The position numbers and the translations under genes are program-made. A stretch of 64,000 nucleotides of DNA, taken from assembly GCA_963842065.1 (NCBI GenBank), contig CAWJEW010000002.1, positions 372,001 to 436,000 of the forward strand. Reading direction: 5' to 3'. Below are positions 53,171 through 62,320 of this stretch, in pieces; the first letter of the stretch is position 1; every line of letters begins with the position of its first letter. Source of the DNA: CAITWD01 sp963842065 (GTDB taxonomy: Bacteria > Actinomycetota > Thermoleophilia > Miltoncostaeales > Miltoncostaeaceae). Below the pieces are notes generated by a model, which worked only from the letters and a program-made list of their open reading frames with translations, did no database searches and was not told where the DNA came from.

Positions 53171-53185
53171 ACTGAGGCGGCGCAA

Positions 53186-53407
53186 ATGACCCCAGAAATG
53201 CGGAAGGGCCGGACACCGACGTCCGACCCAACCACCGAGCGCCACATTCACACCACTGAAGGCAATCCGGCGTTCGCGTTCGAGCGTAGCGCGGGTGCGG
53301 CGACGCCACGGCGCAGCGGGGATCTCGTGCCGGCCCGGCAGCTGCTCGTGCCCGTAATGCGCGAGATATTCGCCAAGGCGGACGCGCTCGAGGGTGGCGA
53401 GCGGTGA
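53186..53407 (+). CDS. Small hypothetical protein coupled to the RepA-like gene
   Basis: 73 residues: TERHIHTTEGNPAFAFERSA then VPARQLLVPVMREIFAKADA and a stop that overlaps the next GTG (GTGA, 53404). The coupling supports a real two-gene replication unit. GAGGCGG lies upstream of ATG 53186. Family not recognised. Confidence 0.5.
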   Translation: MTPEMRKGRTPTSDPTTERHIHTTEGNPAFAFERSAGAATPRRSGDLVPARQLLVPVMREIFAKADALEGGER

Positions 53408-54660
53408 CCAGTTCCGCCCATCGCACCGCGTGGCCGTGGCCCTCCGCGCCGGCTGGCGTCGAAGATTACGACGAGGCCGTCTGGCACGCCGTGCGGCGAC
53501 AGACCGAAGGCGAGCTCCCGCATCAGAGCCTCACCAAATGGGTTCTCGAGCAGCGGGCGCGCCGCTCGCGCGATGTGCGGGCGCCCCGGCCAATGACCGA
53601 GGCCGACCACGAGCAGTTGCGCGCCGATCTGATCGGAGCCTGGTCGGACGAACGACTCGATCCGGCGTGGATCATCGCCCAGCGACCCTGGTGGTCGGCG
53701 GTCGCCTCGTCGGTACATCCCGAAGAGCGCCTCGGCCAACTACTCGAGCGACGACCGTCGCGGCCGACACGGCCGACAGAACTGGGACGAGTTCTGGCGG
53801 CGAGACTGGGCGGAATCCGACTGGCTGTTCGAAGACGTCCTTGCTCGAGGTCGCGGTCACGCGATCTGGGCCAGGCACGGGCAGCAGAAGTCGTTGTTCA
53901 TGCTCTATGTCGCCAGGGAGCTCGTCCGGGTCGGTCACATCGTGGTCTACCTGGACTGGGAGATGGGCGAGGCGGACCTCTACGAGCGGCTATCGGATAT
54001 GGGAGCCGGGCTGCAGACCGATCTTTCGCGCCTGGTCTACATCAATCACGTTGAGCTCCCGCCGCTCGACACGCCTGATGGCGGCCGCGAGCTCGGCATC
54101 TGGCTCGACGAGATCGGCGCGGAGTTCCTCGAGCGTCACATCGTCGTCATCGACACGATCGGGCGCGCGGTCTCCGGCGAGGAGAACTCGAGCGACACCG
54201 TCCAGGCGTTCTCTCGCTACGCCGGCCAGGAACTGCGTCGTCGCGGCGTGACGCGGGTGCGTCTGGACCATGCCGGCCACGAGGGCGAACACGCCCGAGG
54301 GGCATCCGGCAAGGGCGATGACGTCGACATCGTCTGGCGGCTGGCGAGCACGGACGACGGGCTCACGCCGAAGGTCAACAGGCGCCGCATAAGCTGGGTC
54401 TCGGAACAGGTCGTGTTTCGGCGGATCGACGACGGCCCGCTTCGGTACGAGTCCGCCACGGCCCTGTGGCCGGATGGCACAAAGGAGCTGGCGAGAATCC
54501 TCGACGCGCTCGGCGTGCCGATCGATGTCGCGACGCGCACGATCCAGCAGCGGCTCAAGCAGTCCGGCGCCGGCCGGCGCCGGAGGATGCTCCGTGATCG
54601 CGTGGCCGCCGCGCGTTCCAGCGGCCTGTTGCCTGCCCATCCCCAGTCGTACTCGGTCTA
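53404..54660 (+). pseudogene. RepA-like AAA ATPase (replicative helicase type), frameshifted
   Basis: First frame, 53404 to about 53690: AVWHAVRRQTEGELPHQSLT, ADHEQLRADLIGAWSDERLD. The next frame, from about 53690: RRDWAESDWLFEDVLARGRG, then ARHGQQKSLFMLYVAREL (degenerate P-loop G..KS), YLDWEMGEADLYERL (Walker-B-like D.E), FLERHIVVIDTIGRAVSGEE, and an HTH-like end IDVATRTIQQRLKQSG. AAA_25/RepA ATPases of this form serve islands and plasmids as helicase or loader. The single frameshift makes activity doubtful unless it is a sequence error. The 3' end past about 54620 is ambiguous. Confidence 0.65.
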
Positions 54661-55173
54661 TTCACTACATTCGTTAGGGTCCGGGGGTGACGTCGCCGTG
54701 GCCTGCGCATGGAGAATGCGCCAACCCTGCATGAAATCGGCCCGAGCCGAGGGTGGGAGCAACTCAAGGGTCCGACGGAGTGGGGAAAGGGCCTGTGCGG
54801 CCCAGCTGCCGATGACCTCGTTGTCGTCGTCATGCAGCCGGACGATGGTGCGTCTGCGATCGGTCTCGTCCTCGGTACGCTCTAGGAGGCCGGCTCGACT
54901 GAGTTGACCAACGATCGCGCTCGTGGTCGAGAGGCCCAGACCCAGTCGTTGGGCGAGCTCGCTCACGCTGAGCGGGCCCGTCGTGGCGACTGCGACCAGG
55001 GCCGGCATGTGACGCGGTCCGAGAGCCCCGCGCGCGGCCGCGTCGCGCAACTCCTGGGGCGGCGGGCTTGAGTGCTTGAGCCCACGAAATGTCTCCCAGA
55101 GCAACGAGGAGAGCTCGTCGAGGTCTTCGGCGATCGTCGGGCCGTGGTCGGCGTCTGTCGTGGTGGGAAGCAT
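54658..55173 (-). CDS. MarR-family regulator
   Basis: 171 residues from ATG 55173. Winged helix: LSVSELAQRLGLGLSTTSAI, VGQLSRAGLLERTEDETDRR (recognition helix then wing D..D.RR), and long dimerisation helices at both ends. Typically represses an exporter or catabolic gene and releases DNA when a small phenolic or antibiotic binds. The MMPL exporter gene is divergent, with matched operators between. Probably represses both. The C-terminus overlaps the end of the preceding RepA-like region. Complete. Confidence 0.88.
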   Translation of the reverse strand: MLPTTTDADHGPTIAEDLDELSSLLWETFRGLKHSSPPPQELRDAAARGALGPRHMPALVAVATTGPLSVSELAQRLGLGLSTTSAIVGQLSRAGLLERTEDETDRRRTIVRLHDDDNEVIGSWAAQALSPLRRTLELLPPSARADFMQGWRILHAQATATSPPDPNECSE

Positions 55174-55187
55174 CGTCACTAAGTAAA

Positions 55188-55220
55188 TCACTTCTCATAT
55201 GGAAGTGATATAAAATCACT
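55188..55220. promoter_or_regulatory. Two overlapping palindromes, MarR operator candidates
   Basis: TCACTTC-N7-GAAGTGA (55188-55208) and AGTGAT-N5-ATCACT (55204-55220), with TATAAAAT inside the second. They lie 15 bases before the MarR start and between the divergent genes. Site size and symmetry fit MarR dimers. Confidence 0.7.
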
Positions 55221-55591
55221 CTGTTCTCTCTTGGAGCCTATCCTGAGTGGCGAGTTCGCAGATGCGTTTGCGCGACCATGCGCAACACTGGCGGGGACTG
55301 GCGTCATGCGCCGCCGGTCCGTCGCGCCCCGAGTAACACCTCCCCGACGGCGAGGAACTACCCGTTCACGGTCGCCGCAGGTCAAAGGATGAACCCGGGT
55401 CGTGGCGTGTCCCGCTCTGGCCGCGGCGCTGACGCACTGGGGGCCCCGACGGCTGACCCGCTCGAGCGTGAGTTCGCACAGGGTCACTCGGCGTCCAGCA
55501 AGGCTTATGTGAGATCGCACCGGTCACAAAGTCTCTGGGCGCCGGGGGTCGAGCGACGATTGGCCGTCTCGACCTCGGAAGGGGACCTCTG

Positions 55592-57856
55592 ATGCGAACT
55601 TTTGCCCGATGGTGCGTCACACATCGGCGTCTGGTGTTAGCCGCGTGGATCGTGGCGCTGATCGCGCTGACCCTGATCAGTCGGAGCGTGGGCAGCAGCT
55701 ACTCCAACAGCTTCAGCCTCCCCGGAACCCAGAGCTTCCAGGCTCTGAATTTGCTGCAGAAGGTTGCGCCGAGCGCCGCGGGTGACCGCGAGCAGATCGT
55801 GATCGCAGTCAAACAGGGCAAGGTCACTGATCCGGTGGTGCGCACCCAGGTCGAGACGATGCTCACCAAGGTAGCCGCGCTACCAGATGTTGCGTCGGTC
55901 GCCTCCCCGTACGCGCCGCGCAACGCAGCGCAGATGTCGTCGTCTGGAACGATTGCCTTTGCCAACGTGACGATGACCACTCAGGCCATCAAGGTCCCGA
56001 CCGCGGAGGCTCAGCAGTTCGTGAAGACCGCCAGGGCCGGTGCCGGCCATGGCGTCCAGGTGGCGGTCGAGGGCCAGGTTGCGGAGGCGGCAAACAAGAC
56101 CAGCATCAACAGCGTCGGCCTCGGTGCTGCGGCGGCGCTGGTCATCCTCCTTGTGGTGTTCGGTTCGCTGCTGGCCGCGGCACTGCCCCTGATCACTGCC
56201 GGTGTCGCACTCGGCAGCGCCGTGGCGGTCATCTCGCTGCTCTCCCACGTGCTGAGCATGGCGACGTTCAGCTCGCAGCTGTCGCTCCTTATCGGCCTGG
56301 GTGTCGGTGTGGACTACGCGCTGTTTATCGTCACGCGCCACCGTCAGGGGCTGCAGCGTGGCAAGTCCACCGATCAGGCGATCATCGATGCCATTGACAC
56401 CTCCGGGCGGGCAGTCATGTTCGCCGGGATCATCGTGTGCATCGCCCTGCTGGGGATGTTCGCGCTCGGCGTGAGCTTTCTGTACGGCGTCGCGGTCGCC
56501 GCGAGCATTGCGGTCCTGTTTACGGTCATCGCCTCCCTGACCCTGCTGCCGGCACTGCTCGGGTTCTTCGGCCCATTGGTGCTCGGGCGCAAGGCGCGCC
56601 GCGCACTGGCTGCCGGGCAGCGGACCACCAGTGATGAGTCACCTGCCTGGGGACGCTGGGCACGCATCCTCAGGGCCCGTCCGGCACTGATCGCGAGCCT
56701 GTCGGCGGCGCTCATGCTGATCATCGCGATCCCGTTCTTCTCGATGCGCCTGGGGTCGTCGGATGCGGGGTCAGACCCTGCGGGTACCACCACGCGCACG
56801 GCCTACGACCTCCTGGCCAAAGGCTTCGGGCCGGGTTACAACGGCCCGCTTGAACTGGTCGCGCAGGTCAGTGGGCCCGCCCAGCAAGCCGCATTCGACA
56901 AAGTCACGGCCGCAGTGGCGCAGACAGCAGACGTCGTGCGGGTGACCCCGGTGAGGGTGATCGCCGGGCGGCCCGGACAGTTTGGCGTGGCCGTCGCCGA
57001 TGTCTACCCTGCGGGCTCCCCGCAGGACGTCTCGACCACCAATCTGCTGAACCGGCTCCGCGACACAGTCATACCGCGGGCCACAAGCTCCGGCGTGCAG
57101 GTCCTGGTCGGCGGGCAGACCGCGATCTTCGCGGACTTCTCCACGGTCCTCGCCAATAAGCTCCCGCTGTTTATCGGCGTGGTGGTGCTCCTGTCGTTCC
57201 TGCTGCTCGCCGCGGTCTTCAGGAGCCTGCTGATTCCGACGATTGCGGCCGTGATGAACCTGCTGACCGCAGTCGCATCGTTCGGGGTGATCACCGCGAT
57301 CTTTCAGTGGGGCTGGCTGGCGAGTCTCGTAGGTGTCGACAAGACCGGGCCGATCGAGGCGTTCGTGCCGGTGATGATGTTCGCGATCGTGTTTGGCCTC
57401 TCGATGGACTACGAGGTGTTTCTCGTCACGCGCATCTACGAGGAATGGCACCGCACAAACGACACCCGCGAAGCGGTGACGCGAGGTCTTGCCGCCACCG
57501 GTCGGACGATCACCGCGGCCGCAGCGATCATGGTGGTCGTCTTCGCGGCCTTCATTCTGGGCGGCGTCCGAGTGATCGAGCTGTTCGGGCTCGGGCTCGC
57601 GGCCGCCGTCTTCCTCGACGCGGTGGTCGTGCGCTCCGTGCTGGTACCAGCCCTCATGCTGCTCGGCGGCAAGGCGAACTGGTGGCTGCCACGGAGCATC
57701 GATCGCTTCCTACCCCACCTCAACGTCGAGGGAGATGTGCAACTCGAGCCGTATCCGACGGCGCCGTCCGGGGCACGCAAACCTCTCCCTGTCGCGACCG
57801 TCGTCGTACCCGAGCCCGGCACCGCCGGATCGCCCGCATCCACCAACGTCAAATAG
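55592..57856 (+). CDS. MMPL/RND-superfamily exporter
   Basis: 754 residues with the MMPL layout: TM1 (LVLAAWIVALIALTLISRSV), a large extracellular loop, five TM with GLGVGVDYALFIVTRHRQGL (motif with D-Y after TM), a second loop and another six TM with FGLSMDYEVFLVTRIYEEWH and a DTREAVTRGLAATGRTITAA motif. The tail has VIELFGLGLAAAVFLDAVVV. Energised by proton flow, this class exports lipids, drugs or siderophores. ATG 55592 has GGAAGGGG upstream. Divergent MarR gene with operators suggests ligand-controlled export. Confidence 0.93.
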   Translation: MRTFARWCVTHRRLVLAAWIVALIALTLISRSVGSSYSNSFSLPGTQSFQALNLLQKVAPSAAGDREQIVIAVKQGKVTDPVVRTQVETMLTKVAALPDVASVASPYAPRNAAQMSSSGTIAFANVTMTTQAIKVPTAEAQQFVKTARAGAGHGVQVAVEGQVAEAANKTSINSVGLGAAAALVILLVVFGSLLAAALPLITAGVALGSAVAVISLLSHVLSMATFSSQLSLLIGLGVGVDYALFIVTRHRQGLQRGKSTDQAIIDAIDTSGRAVMFAGIIVCIALLGMFALGVSFLYGVAVAASIAVLFTVIASLTLLPALLGFFGPLVLGRKARRALAAGQRTTSDESPAWGRWARILRARPALIASLSAALMLIIAIPFFSMRLGSSDAGSDPAGTTTRTAYDLLAKGFGPGYNGPLELVAQVSGPAQQAAFDKVTAAVAQTADVVRVTPVRVIAGRPGQFGVAVADVYPAGSPQDVSTTNLLNRLRDTVIPRATSSGVQVLVGGQTAIFADFSTVLANKLPLFIGVVVLLSFLLLAAVFRSLLIPTIAAVMNLLTAVASFGVITAIFQWGWLASLVGVDKTGPIEAFVPVMMFAIVFGLSMDYEVFLVTRIYEEWHRTNDTREAVTRGLAATGRTITAAAAIMVVVFAAFILGGVRVIELFGLGLAAAVFLDAVVVRSVLVPALMLLGGKANWWLPRSIDRFLPHLNVEGDVQLEPYPTAPSGARKPLPVATVVVPEPGTAGSPASTNVK

Positions 57857-58033
57857 TTCCCTCCGACATGTTGATTGTCGAAGGAGTAACGCCAAGGAGC
57901 ACTGAGATCGACAGCATCGAACGCGAAATCGGCCTCCCCATCGAAACCCTCATTGGCGCCTTGAGCGTAGTTGATGATGTAGAGGCCCAGATTGCGGTAG
58001 TACCAGCTTCCCCGGTCCTCGCCGCCCACTTGC
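57857..58033. other. Short region after the exporter, no clear gene
   Basis: Both strands have open frames (for example plus-strand ending IETLIGALSVVDDVEAQIAV). I cannot decide between them. Confidence 0.3.
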
Positions 58034-58299
58034 TCACCGGCGACCTGCGCATCCGGCCGGGCGCGACGTCGGACGGATTGGGTAGTTGGCACGCAACGAC
58101 GAGAAACGGGCTATCGTGCCGAGCCGGTTCACGGCCAGAGGGGATGTCTGATCCCAGGATCGCGCGTCGAGTTCGTCGAGGAGTTCGTAGAGCTCGCCCA
58201 CCAGATCGGCCGCCCGGTCGGTCCGCGGAGCGGCGGTCTTCCATGCGTGAAGGAACCGGGCGAGGCGGGTGCGTGCGGCGTCAGAGAGCTCGAACGCGC
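58034..58299 (-). pseudogene. Fragment of a helical protein
   Basis: Minus-strand RAFELSDAARTRLARFLHAW, KTAAPRTDRAADLVGELYEL, LDELDARSWDQTSPLAVNRL between two stops, no start codon. It reads as a real protein core and is not recognised. Confidence 0.4.
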
Positions 58300-58793
58300 G
58301 CTAATACTCCGCCACGAGAGCGTCGTCTGAGATCGATCGACTCGGGCCGAACTGGTCACGCCAGTCGAGATCCGTCAGCCACACAATTGCGCGGGCCAGC
58401 GCTCCCGCCCGTCAGACCGCGGCCGCATACCGTGGGCGTGCGCACCCATGAAGTCCGCGCTCGAGCGTCCCGACGGTGATGCGGCGCCGCGCGGACAGCT
58501 TGAGAGCTTCCTGTCCGCGCTCGCCCAGGCCACCGCCACTCGCCGACCGTCCGCTGGGCGCGGCACAGACGTCTGCCTGCGGAGCGTTGGGGCCAGGTCT
58601 CACATAGTGGTGTAGAAGCCGAGCCGGCCCGATAGGCGGTGGCCGCCGCCAACCCTGGGCCCGTAGCGAGCTACACCACAACTGCCGACTCAACCCGTTC
58701 GTACCCGTCATCTTTGACCGCAATATGCGGTCGCCATACCGTAACGACGGGCCGCGTCGGTGCAGCCCTCAAGGGGGGGCGCTGGAGGCCACT
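58300..58793. other. No gene recognised
   Basis: About 490 bases before the beta-propeller gene. A minus-strand stretch reads KLSARRRITVGTLERG, which hints at a degraded HTH, but I cannot assign it. Its right end probably contains the promoter of the next gene. Confidence 0.3.
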
Positions 58794-60317
58794 ATGAGAG
58801 TCCGCGCTCGTGTTCATGCTCGTCGGAGGACGCGCCTTGCGTTGGCGGTCGGCGTCGGTGCCCTCGCCACGCTGGCGCTGGCGTGCACGGCGCTCGCGGC
58901 AACGATCACGAAGTACAAACAGACCCAGGTCGTCGAACCGTTTACGAAGACTCAGCTCTCGGGCGGGCAGTTCGCTGCGATGTCGGCTGACGGTTCGACG
59001 CTCGTCGTCGGCGCACCTGGTGCCAACGACTCGCGTGGCCTTGTGGTCTTCTATACCCGCGAGAACGGCAAATGGGTTGAGCGCCAGACGATCCAGGACC
59101 CCTACGGCACCCCGGACAACGAGTTCGGGGGCCAGGCCGCCCTCTCGGCGGATGGCAACGTCGCCGAGCTGCCGATCCTCAACGTCACCGCCGGACGCAC
59201 CAATGACATCCTGATGTACGTCCGCAGCGGAAGTACCTGGCAGCTCGCCGACACGATCAGCGCGCCCACGGGCGTGAATGGGAGTGACTTCCTGGCGGGT
59301 CCCATCTCGCCTGACGGCAACACCGTGACCGCCGCGACGCAGTACAGCCTCACCTCGGCGGGCGACAACACGTATGTGTTCACCCGCAGCGGGGCCACCT
59401 GGAGCCTTCACCAGACGATCCCTGCGCCGCTCGCGAACGGTTTCCAGTTCGCACCGACCGCCTTCTCGGGGAACGGGCAGACGATGGTCTTATCGGGCCA
59501 GACCGGAAGCCCCTGGCAGGGCGCGATCGTCTTCTATACCGATACGGGCGGCATATGGACCCAGCAAGGCCCGGCGATTACCGACCCACTGTGGTCGGCC
59601 ACGACCACCCCCAAGGACTTCTTCGGCGACGATGTCGCACTCTCGACAAACGGCGACATCGCGTTTGTGGGCGCGTGGGGCACGAATGACTTCCAGGGGG
59701 CGTTCTACATCTACACGCGGTCCGGTGGGACCTGGAAGCGCACGCAGTCGGTGATCAACACCGCCCCCAACCCTGCGCCGGACCCCGACCAGGACGCCGG
59801 GGAGGGGCTCGGCTACTCCGTGTCGGTCTCCGGTGACGGTAACACCGCGCTCATCGGATACGGTGGGATCACGCCGAGCCAGAGTGCAACCTGGGTCTAT
59901 GCCCGCACCGGAGCGATCTGGACCCGCGTCCAGTCCATTGCGGAGACCGGACGGGCCACCCTCTCAACGAACGCCGCAACGGCTATCGGCGTTGGCACCC
60001 GAACCAGCCTATTGTCCACGGTGAGCTTCGCCCGCACGGCTGCTGTCGTTCCCAACTTGCGCGTGCTCTGGACCGTCGAGCGCGACTGGGTCCAGGCGCA
60101 GATCACCCCCGTGGCGGGTGCCAGCCACTACGCGCTGTTCGCGACCAGTGCCACTGCTCCGGGGCGCACGGGCGTGTGCAAGGTCGTCAACACCGGCATC
60201 GGCCGTCGCGTCAGGTGCACCGTCACGCTCACGCGCGGCACATGGACCCTCGTCGCTCACGCGGAGTCAGCGAGCGGCATCATCGCCCAGAGTTCGCATC
60301 GGGCCGCGGTGAACTAA
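58794..60317 (+). CDS. Secreted beta-propeller (FG-GAP-like) protein
   Basis: 507 residues from ATG 58794 (GGAGG five bases upstream). Signal peptide ALAVGVGALATLALACTALA (about 18-37). At least six repeats follow, each of 50-60 residues, with the pattern of SADGSTLVVGAPGANDSRG and VVFYTREN.KW: for example ALSTNGDIAFVGAWGTNDFQ then AFYIYTRSGGTWKR. These are FG-GAP/kelch-like blades with aromatic-rich ends. A C-terminal beta domain with two Cys (GVCKV and RVRCT) ends in AHAESASGIIAQSSH. Surface or secreted adhesin-like protein. Function unknown. Confidence 0.8.
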   Translation: MRVRARVHARRRTRLALAVGVGALATLALACTALAATITKYKQTQVVEPFTKTQLSGGQFAAMSADGSTLVVGAPGANDSRGLVVFYTRENGKWVERQTIQDPYGTPDNEFGGQAALSADGNVAELPILNVTAGRTNDILMYVRSGSTWQLADTISAPTGVNGSDFLAGPISPDGNTVTAATQYSLTSAGDNTYVFTRSGATWSLHQTIPAPLANGFQFAPTAFSGNGQTMVLSGQTGSPWQGAIVFYTDTGGIWTQQGPAITDPLWSATTTPKDFFGDDVALSTNGDIAFVGAWGTNDFQGAFYIYTRSGGTWKRTQSVINTAPNPAPDPDQDAGEGLGYSVSVSGDGNTALIGYGGITPSQSATWVYARTGAIWTRVQSIAETGRATLSTNAATAIGVGTRTSLLSTVSFARTAAVVPNLRVLWTVERDWVQAQITPVAGASHYALFATSATAPGRTGVCKVVNTGIGRRVRCTVTLTRGTWTLVAHAESASGIIAQSSHRAAVN

Positions 60318-60616
60318 CCGGGATCATGACCGTGATCCCAGCCAGCGCCCACATTCGTTGATTTCGACCGCCGGAGCGCACTTTGGATCGCGATGCACGC
60401 GCTGCGACGATCGCCGCGCTCTCTGCCGCTCGGTATCCCGCGATGAACCCCCAACACACCTTGATCGCGATAATTTCGCTACCCCACTCCGAACACATCA
60501 GCCTGAAATCGCGGTTGACGGGCGTGTCAACCCGACGCTGCTGCCGGCGGCTCGATGCTGTGGCGACCCCGGCTCGACTGATTCTCCGACGGTTCAACAC
60601 AACCTTCCCGAACCGG
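60318..60616. other. Unassigned stretch
   Basis: A minus-strand frame SEIIAIKVCWGFIAGYRAAE looks protein-like, but I cannot identify it and it lacks a clear start. Confidence 0.3.
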
Positions 60617-60694
60617 TCACCGGTCCCCGCCCAGGAGGTACCGCAGCACCAAGAACGCGATCGCGCAGAACACGACGACTGCGATCGTGTCCAT
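60617..60694 (-). CDS. 25-residue membrane microprotein
   Basis: MDTIAVVVFCAIAFLVLRYL then LGGDR and stop. A single hydrophobic helix with a charged end, like the small single-pass proteins (KdpF-like) of transport complexes. No strong ribosome site. Too short for a firm call. Confidence 0.35.
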   Translation of the reverse strand: MDTIAVVVFCAIAFLVLRYLLGGDR

Positions 60695-61047
60695 GCCTGG
60701 CGCGGGCACTAGGCCAGCCATGTGTCGTTCGGGTCGGATGGTTCGGTTGCGTTCGGGCCACCTGGACGGGCAGGTCGACGCGCGGTGGCCGTCGGTAGCG
60801 CAACGTGAGCAATTGCCATTTGCTTCCCCGGAGAGGCACCCGGAGTGCCGGTGTCCCCACGGTCTTCGGTGCCACGGTCGGCTTAGGGACCGCCGGGCCT
60901 AAAGATCGGACACCGCGACAGGGCAGTCCGGGCATTGGACCGAGTCCTGGAACTCTTATCGGCCGTAGCGCAACAATCTTGACATGGCAAGCTAATGCCG
61001 ACCTCGCGATGGATCGACGGATGCCTGCACGCCGGCCGCTCGGCGGC

Positions 61048-61097
61048 GCAGCCGCCTGCTAAGCGTCAGGTCAGGGGTTCGAGTCCCCTCTTCGGCT
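61048..61097 (+). repeat. Copy of the tRNA-Thr 3' end (attR-like, remnant 9)
   Basis: 50 nt matching 47161-47210 at 47 positions, including the last 30 without change. The upstream 5' half is absent. Together with tRNA-Thr it bounds about 13.9 kb. On its right, repeats like those after tRNA-Thr begin at 61186. Confidence 0.85.
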
Positions 61098-61185
61098 CCG
61101 ATGAAACCCCTGCATATCGCAGGCGTGATCTTCTGCACGAGTCTCCCCGCCGCGAACGCCACAAGGCGTCCAAATCCGTCTGAAT

Positions 61186-61228
61186 ACGTTGCGGGAACGT
61201 CTGGGACGTTGCGGGAGACGTTGCGGGC
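61186..61228 (+). repeat. ACGTTGCGGG direct repeats
   Basis: Three exact ACGTTGCGGG units and one decayed one, at 10-12-bp steps, preceded by GTCTGAAT as also seen at 47281. The left-arm pattern of tRNA-Thr is repeated to the right of the copied att site, which suggests that a second element was joined in tandem. Confidence 0.65.
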
Positions 61229-61246
61229 GGGCCACAAGGTGGGGCG

Positions 61247-61400
61247 TCACCCCTCCTCGAGCAGGCCGCGCTGGCGGGCCGTCTGGAGCCACCGGGTCAC
61301 CCGCGCCGGATCGACATGGTACGTCGCCGCGATCACCAGTTCCCGCCGGTTCACACGCCGGTGTGCCCACGGCGCGAACAGGCCGTCCGAACGCGGGGGA
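61247..61400 (-). pseudogene. HTH protein fragment
   Basis: Minus-strand frame SDGLFAPWAHRRVNRRELVI, AATYHVDPARVTRWLQTARQ then RGLLEEG and stop. An HTH with recognition helix DPARVTRWLQTA, like small regulators of actinophage islands. The start is unclear. Confidence 0.5.
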
Positions 61401-61493
61401 GGGCGACCCGTCAACTGGGGGGCGGAGGTCGCCGATCTCCGTCATAGGTTCGCGTTGATGTCGATCTGAAATGCCGAGTCGGGACGAACGCCG

Positions 61494-61748
61494 ATGCGAA
61501 GGCCCTCAGCAGCAGCGATCCTCACAACCACAGCAGGCGGCCTGGCGATTGCCGGGATACGCATTGCCGCGAGGCGTCACATGCGCACCAGCGCTTTTGA
61601 GAACACGGCGGGCGGGCGCTCAATCAATGACGGCTGGTCCGTCGAGGAGGCCGACGACACGTCGGAACTGTCGCCGTACGCCACCGCAGTCGTCGTCCGC
61701 GCGCCGTCGGTGCCGGCGGCACCGGCGATTTCCGCTCAAGACCGCTAG
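61494..61748 (+). CDS. Small protein with one hydrophobic segment
   Basis: 84 residues. AAILTTTAGGLAIAGIRIAA, then polar SINDGWSVEEADDTSELSPY and an end in AISAQDR. Possibly a single-pass membrane protein. Not recognised. A similar N-terminal style is seen at 62321. Confidence 0.4.
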   Translation: MRRPSAAAILTTTAGGLAIAGIRIAARRHMRTSAFENTAGGRSINDGWSVEEADDTSELSPYATAVVVRAPSVPAAPAISAQDR

Positions 61749-62320
61749 AAACGGCCGGAATCGGTGCACGACTGTGCCACGCATGCGCGTTCAGCGCTTC
61801 CGAACGGTGCGCCTGGCGACCCGGGGTCGCCGGTACGGTCTCAGCCCCGGTTGCGACCGTACCGGCTCGAACGACTGACTACGTGCTAGTCGGTCGCTCG
61901 TAGCACTAACCCAACCCCCAAATTGCTAGAAACGTAACTCCCCACCGAGCCAGGTATGAAACGGGCGTTACACGGACATCCATCTGCCGCCAGCTGCGCC
62001 CGGGCTGGGTTGCGACCAAGTTGCGACGGGCGCCGTTAGCCGTGTCTTAGCGGGCCCGACCCCTCCGGTTACTACCCGTCGTGCCGATCCGGAGGGGTGG
62101 GCGGCTCCGCAGCGTTGATGACGAAAGAGGCGTTACTACCGAGCCACGCAACGCCTCAACTGCGGTGCGGAGGATGAACGTATCCGTCCCGCACCTAGCG
62201 GGATACCCGCCGTCCGGGGGGTCGGAGCGCCCCGTGGCACCCCCCTTGTGTCCAGTTATAGGCCGGCAGGTGGGCAACCCCCGGCCCCATTGCAGGCCCG
62301 AATCGGAGGCGGAGAGCACG
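61749..62320. other. Unassigned stretch with an isolated 11-bp repeat pair
   Basis: About 570 bases with no protein recognised. Near 62009 it holds GTTGCGACCAAGTTGCGACG, two GTTGCGAC units 11 bp apart, the same period as the repeats next to the tRNA scars, but no tRNA fragment is beside it. Confidence 0.4.

Noticed and set aside
57307..58479. A 390-codon plus-strand frame overlapping the exporter end
   Set aside because: First 180 codons are an out-of-frame shadow of the MMPL gene; the rest has no support.
61048..61097. A second tRNA-Thr
   Set aside because: Only the 3' half is present; D-arm and acceptor 5' strand are missing.
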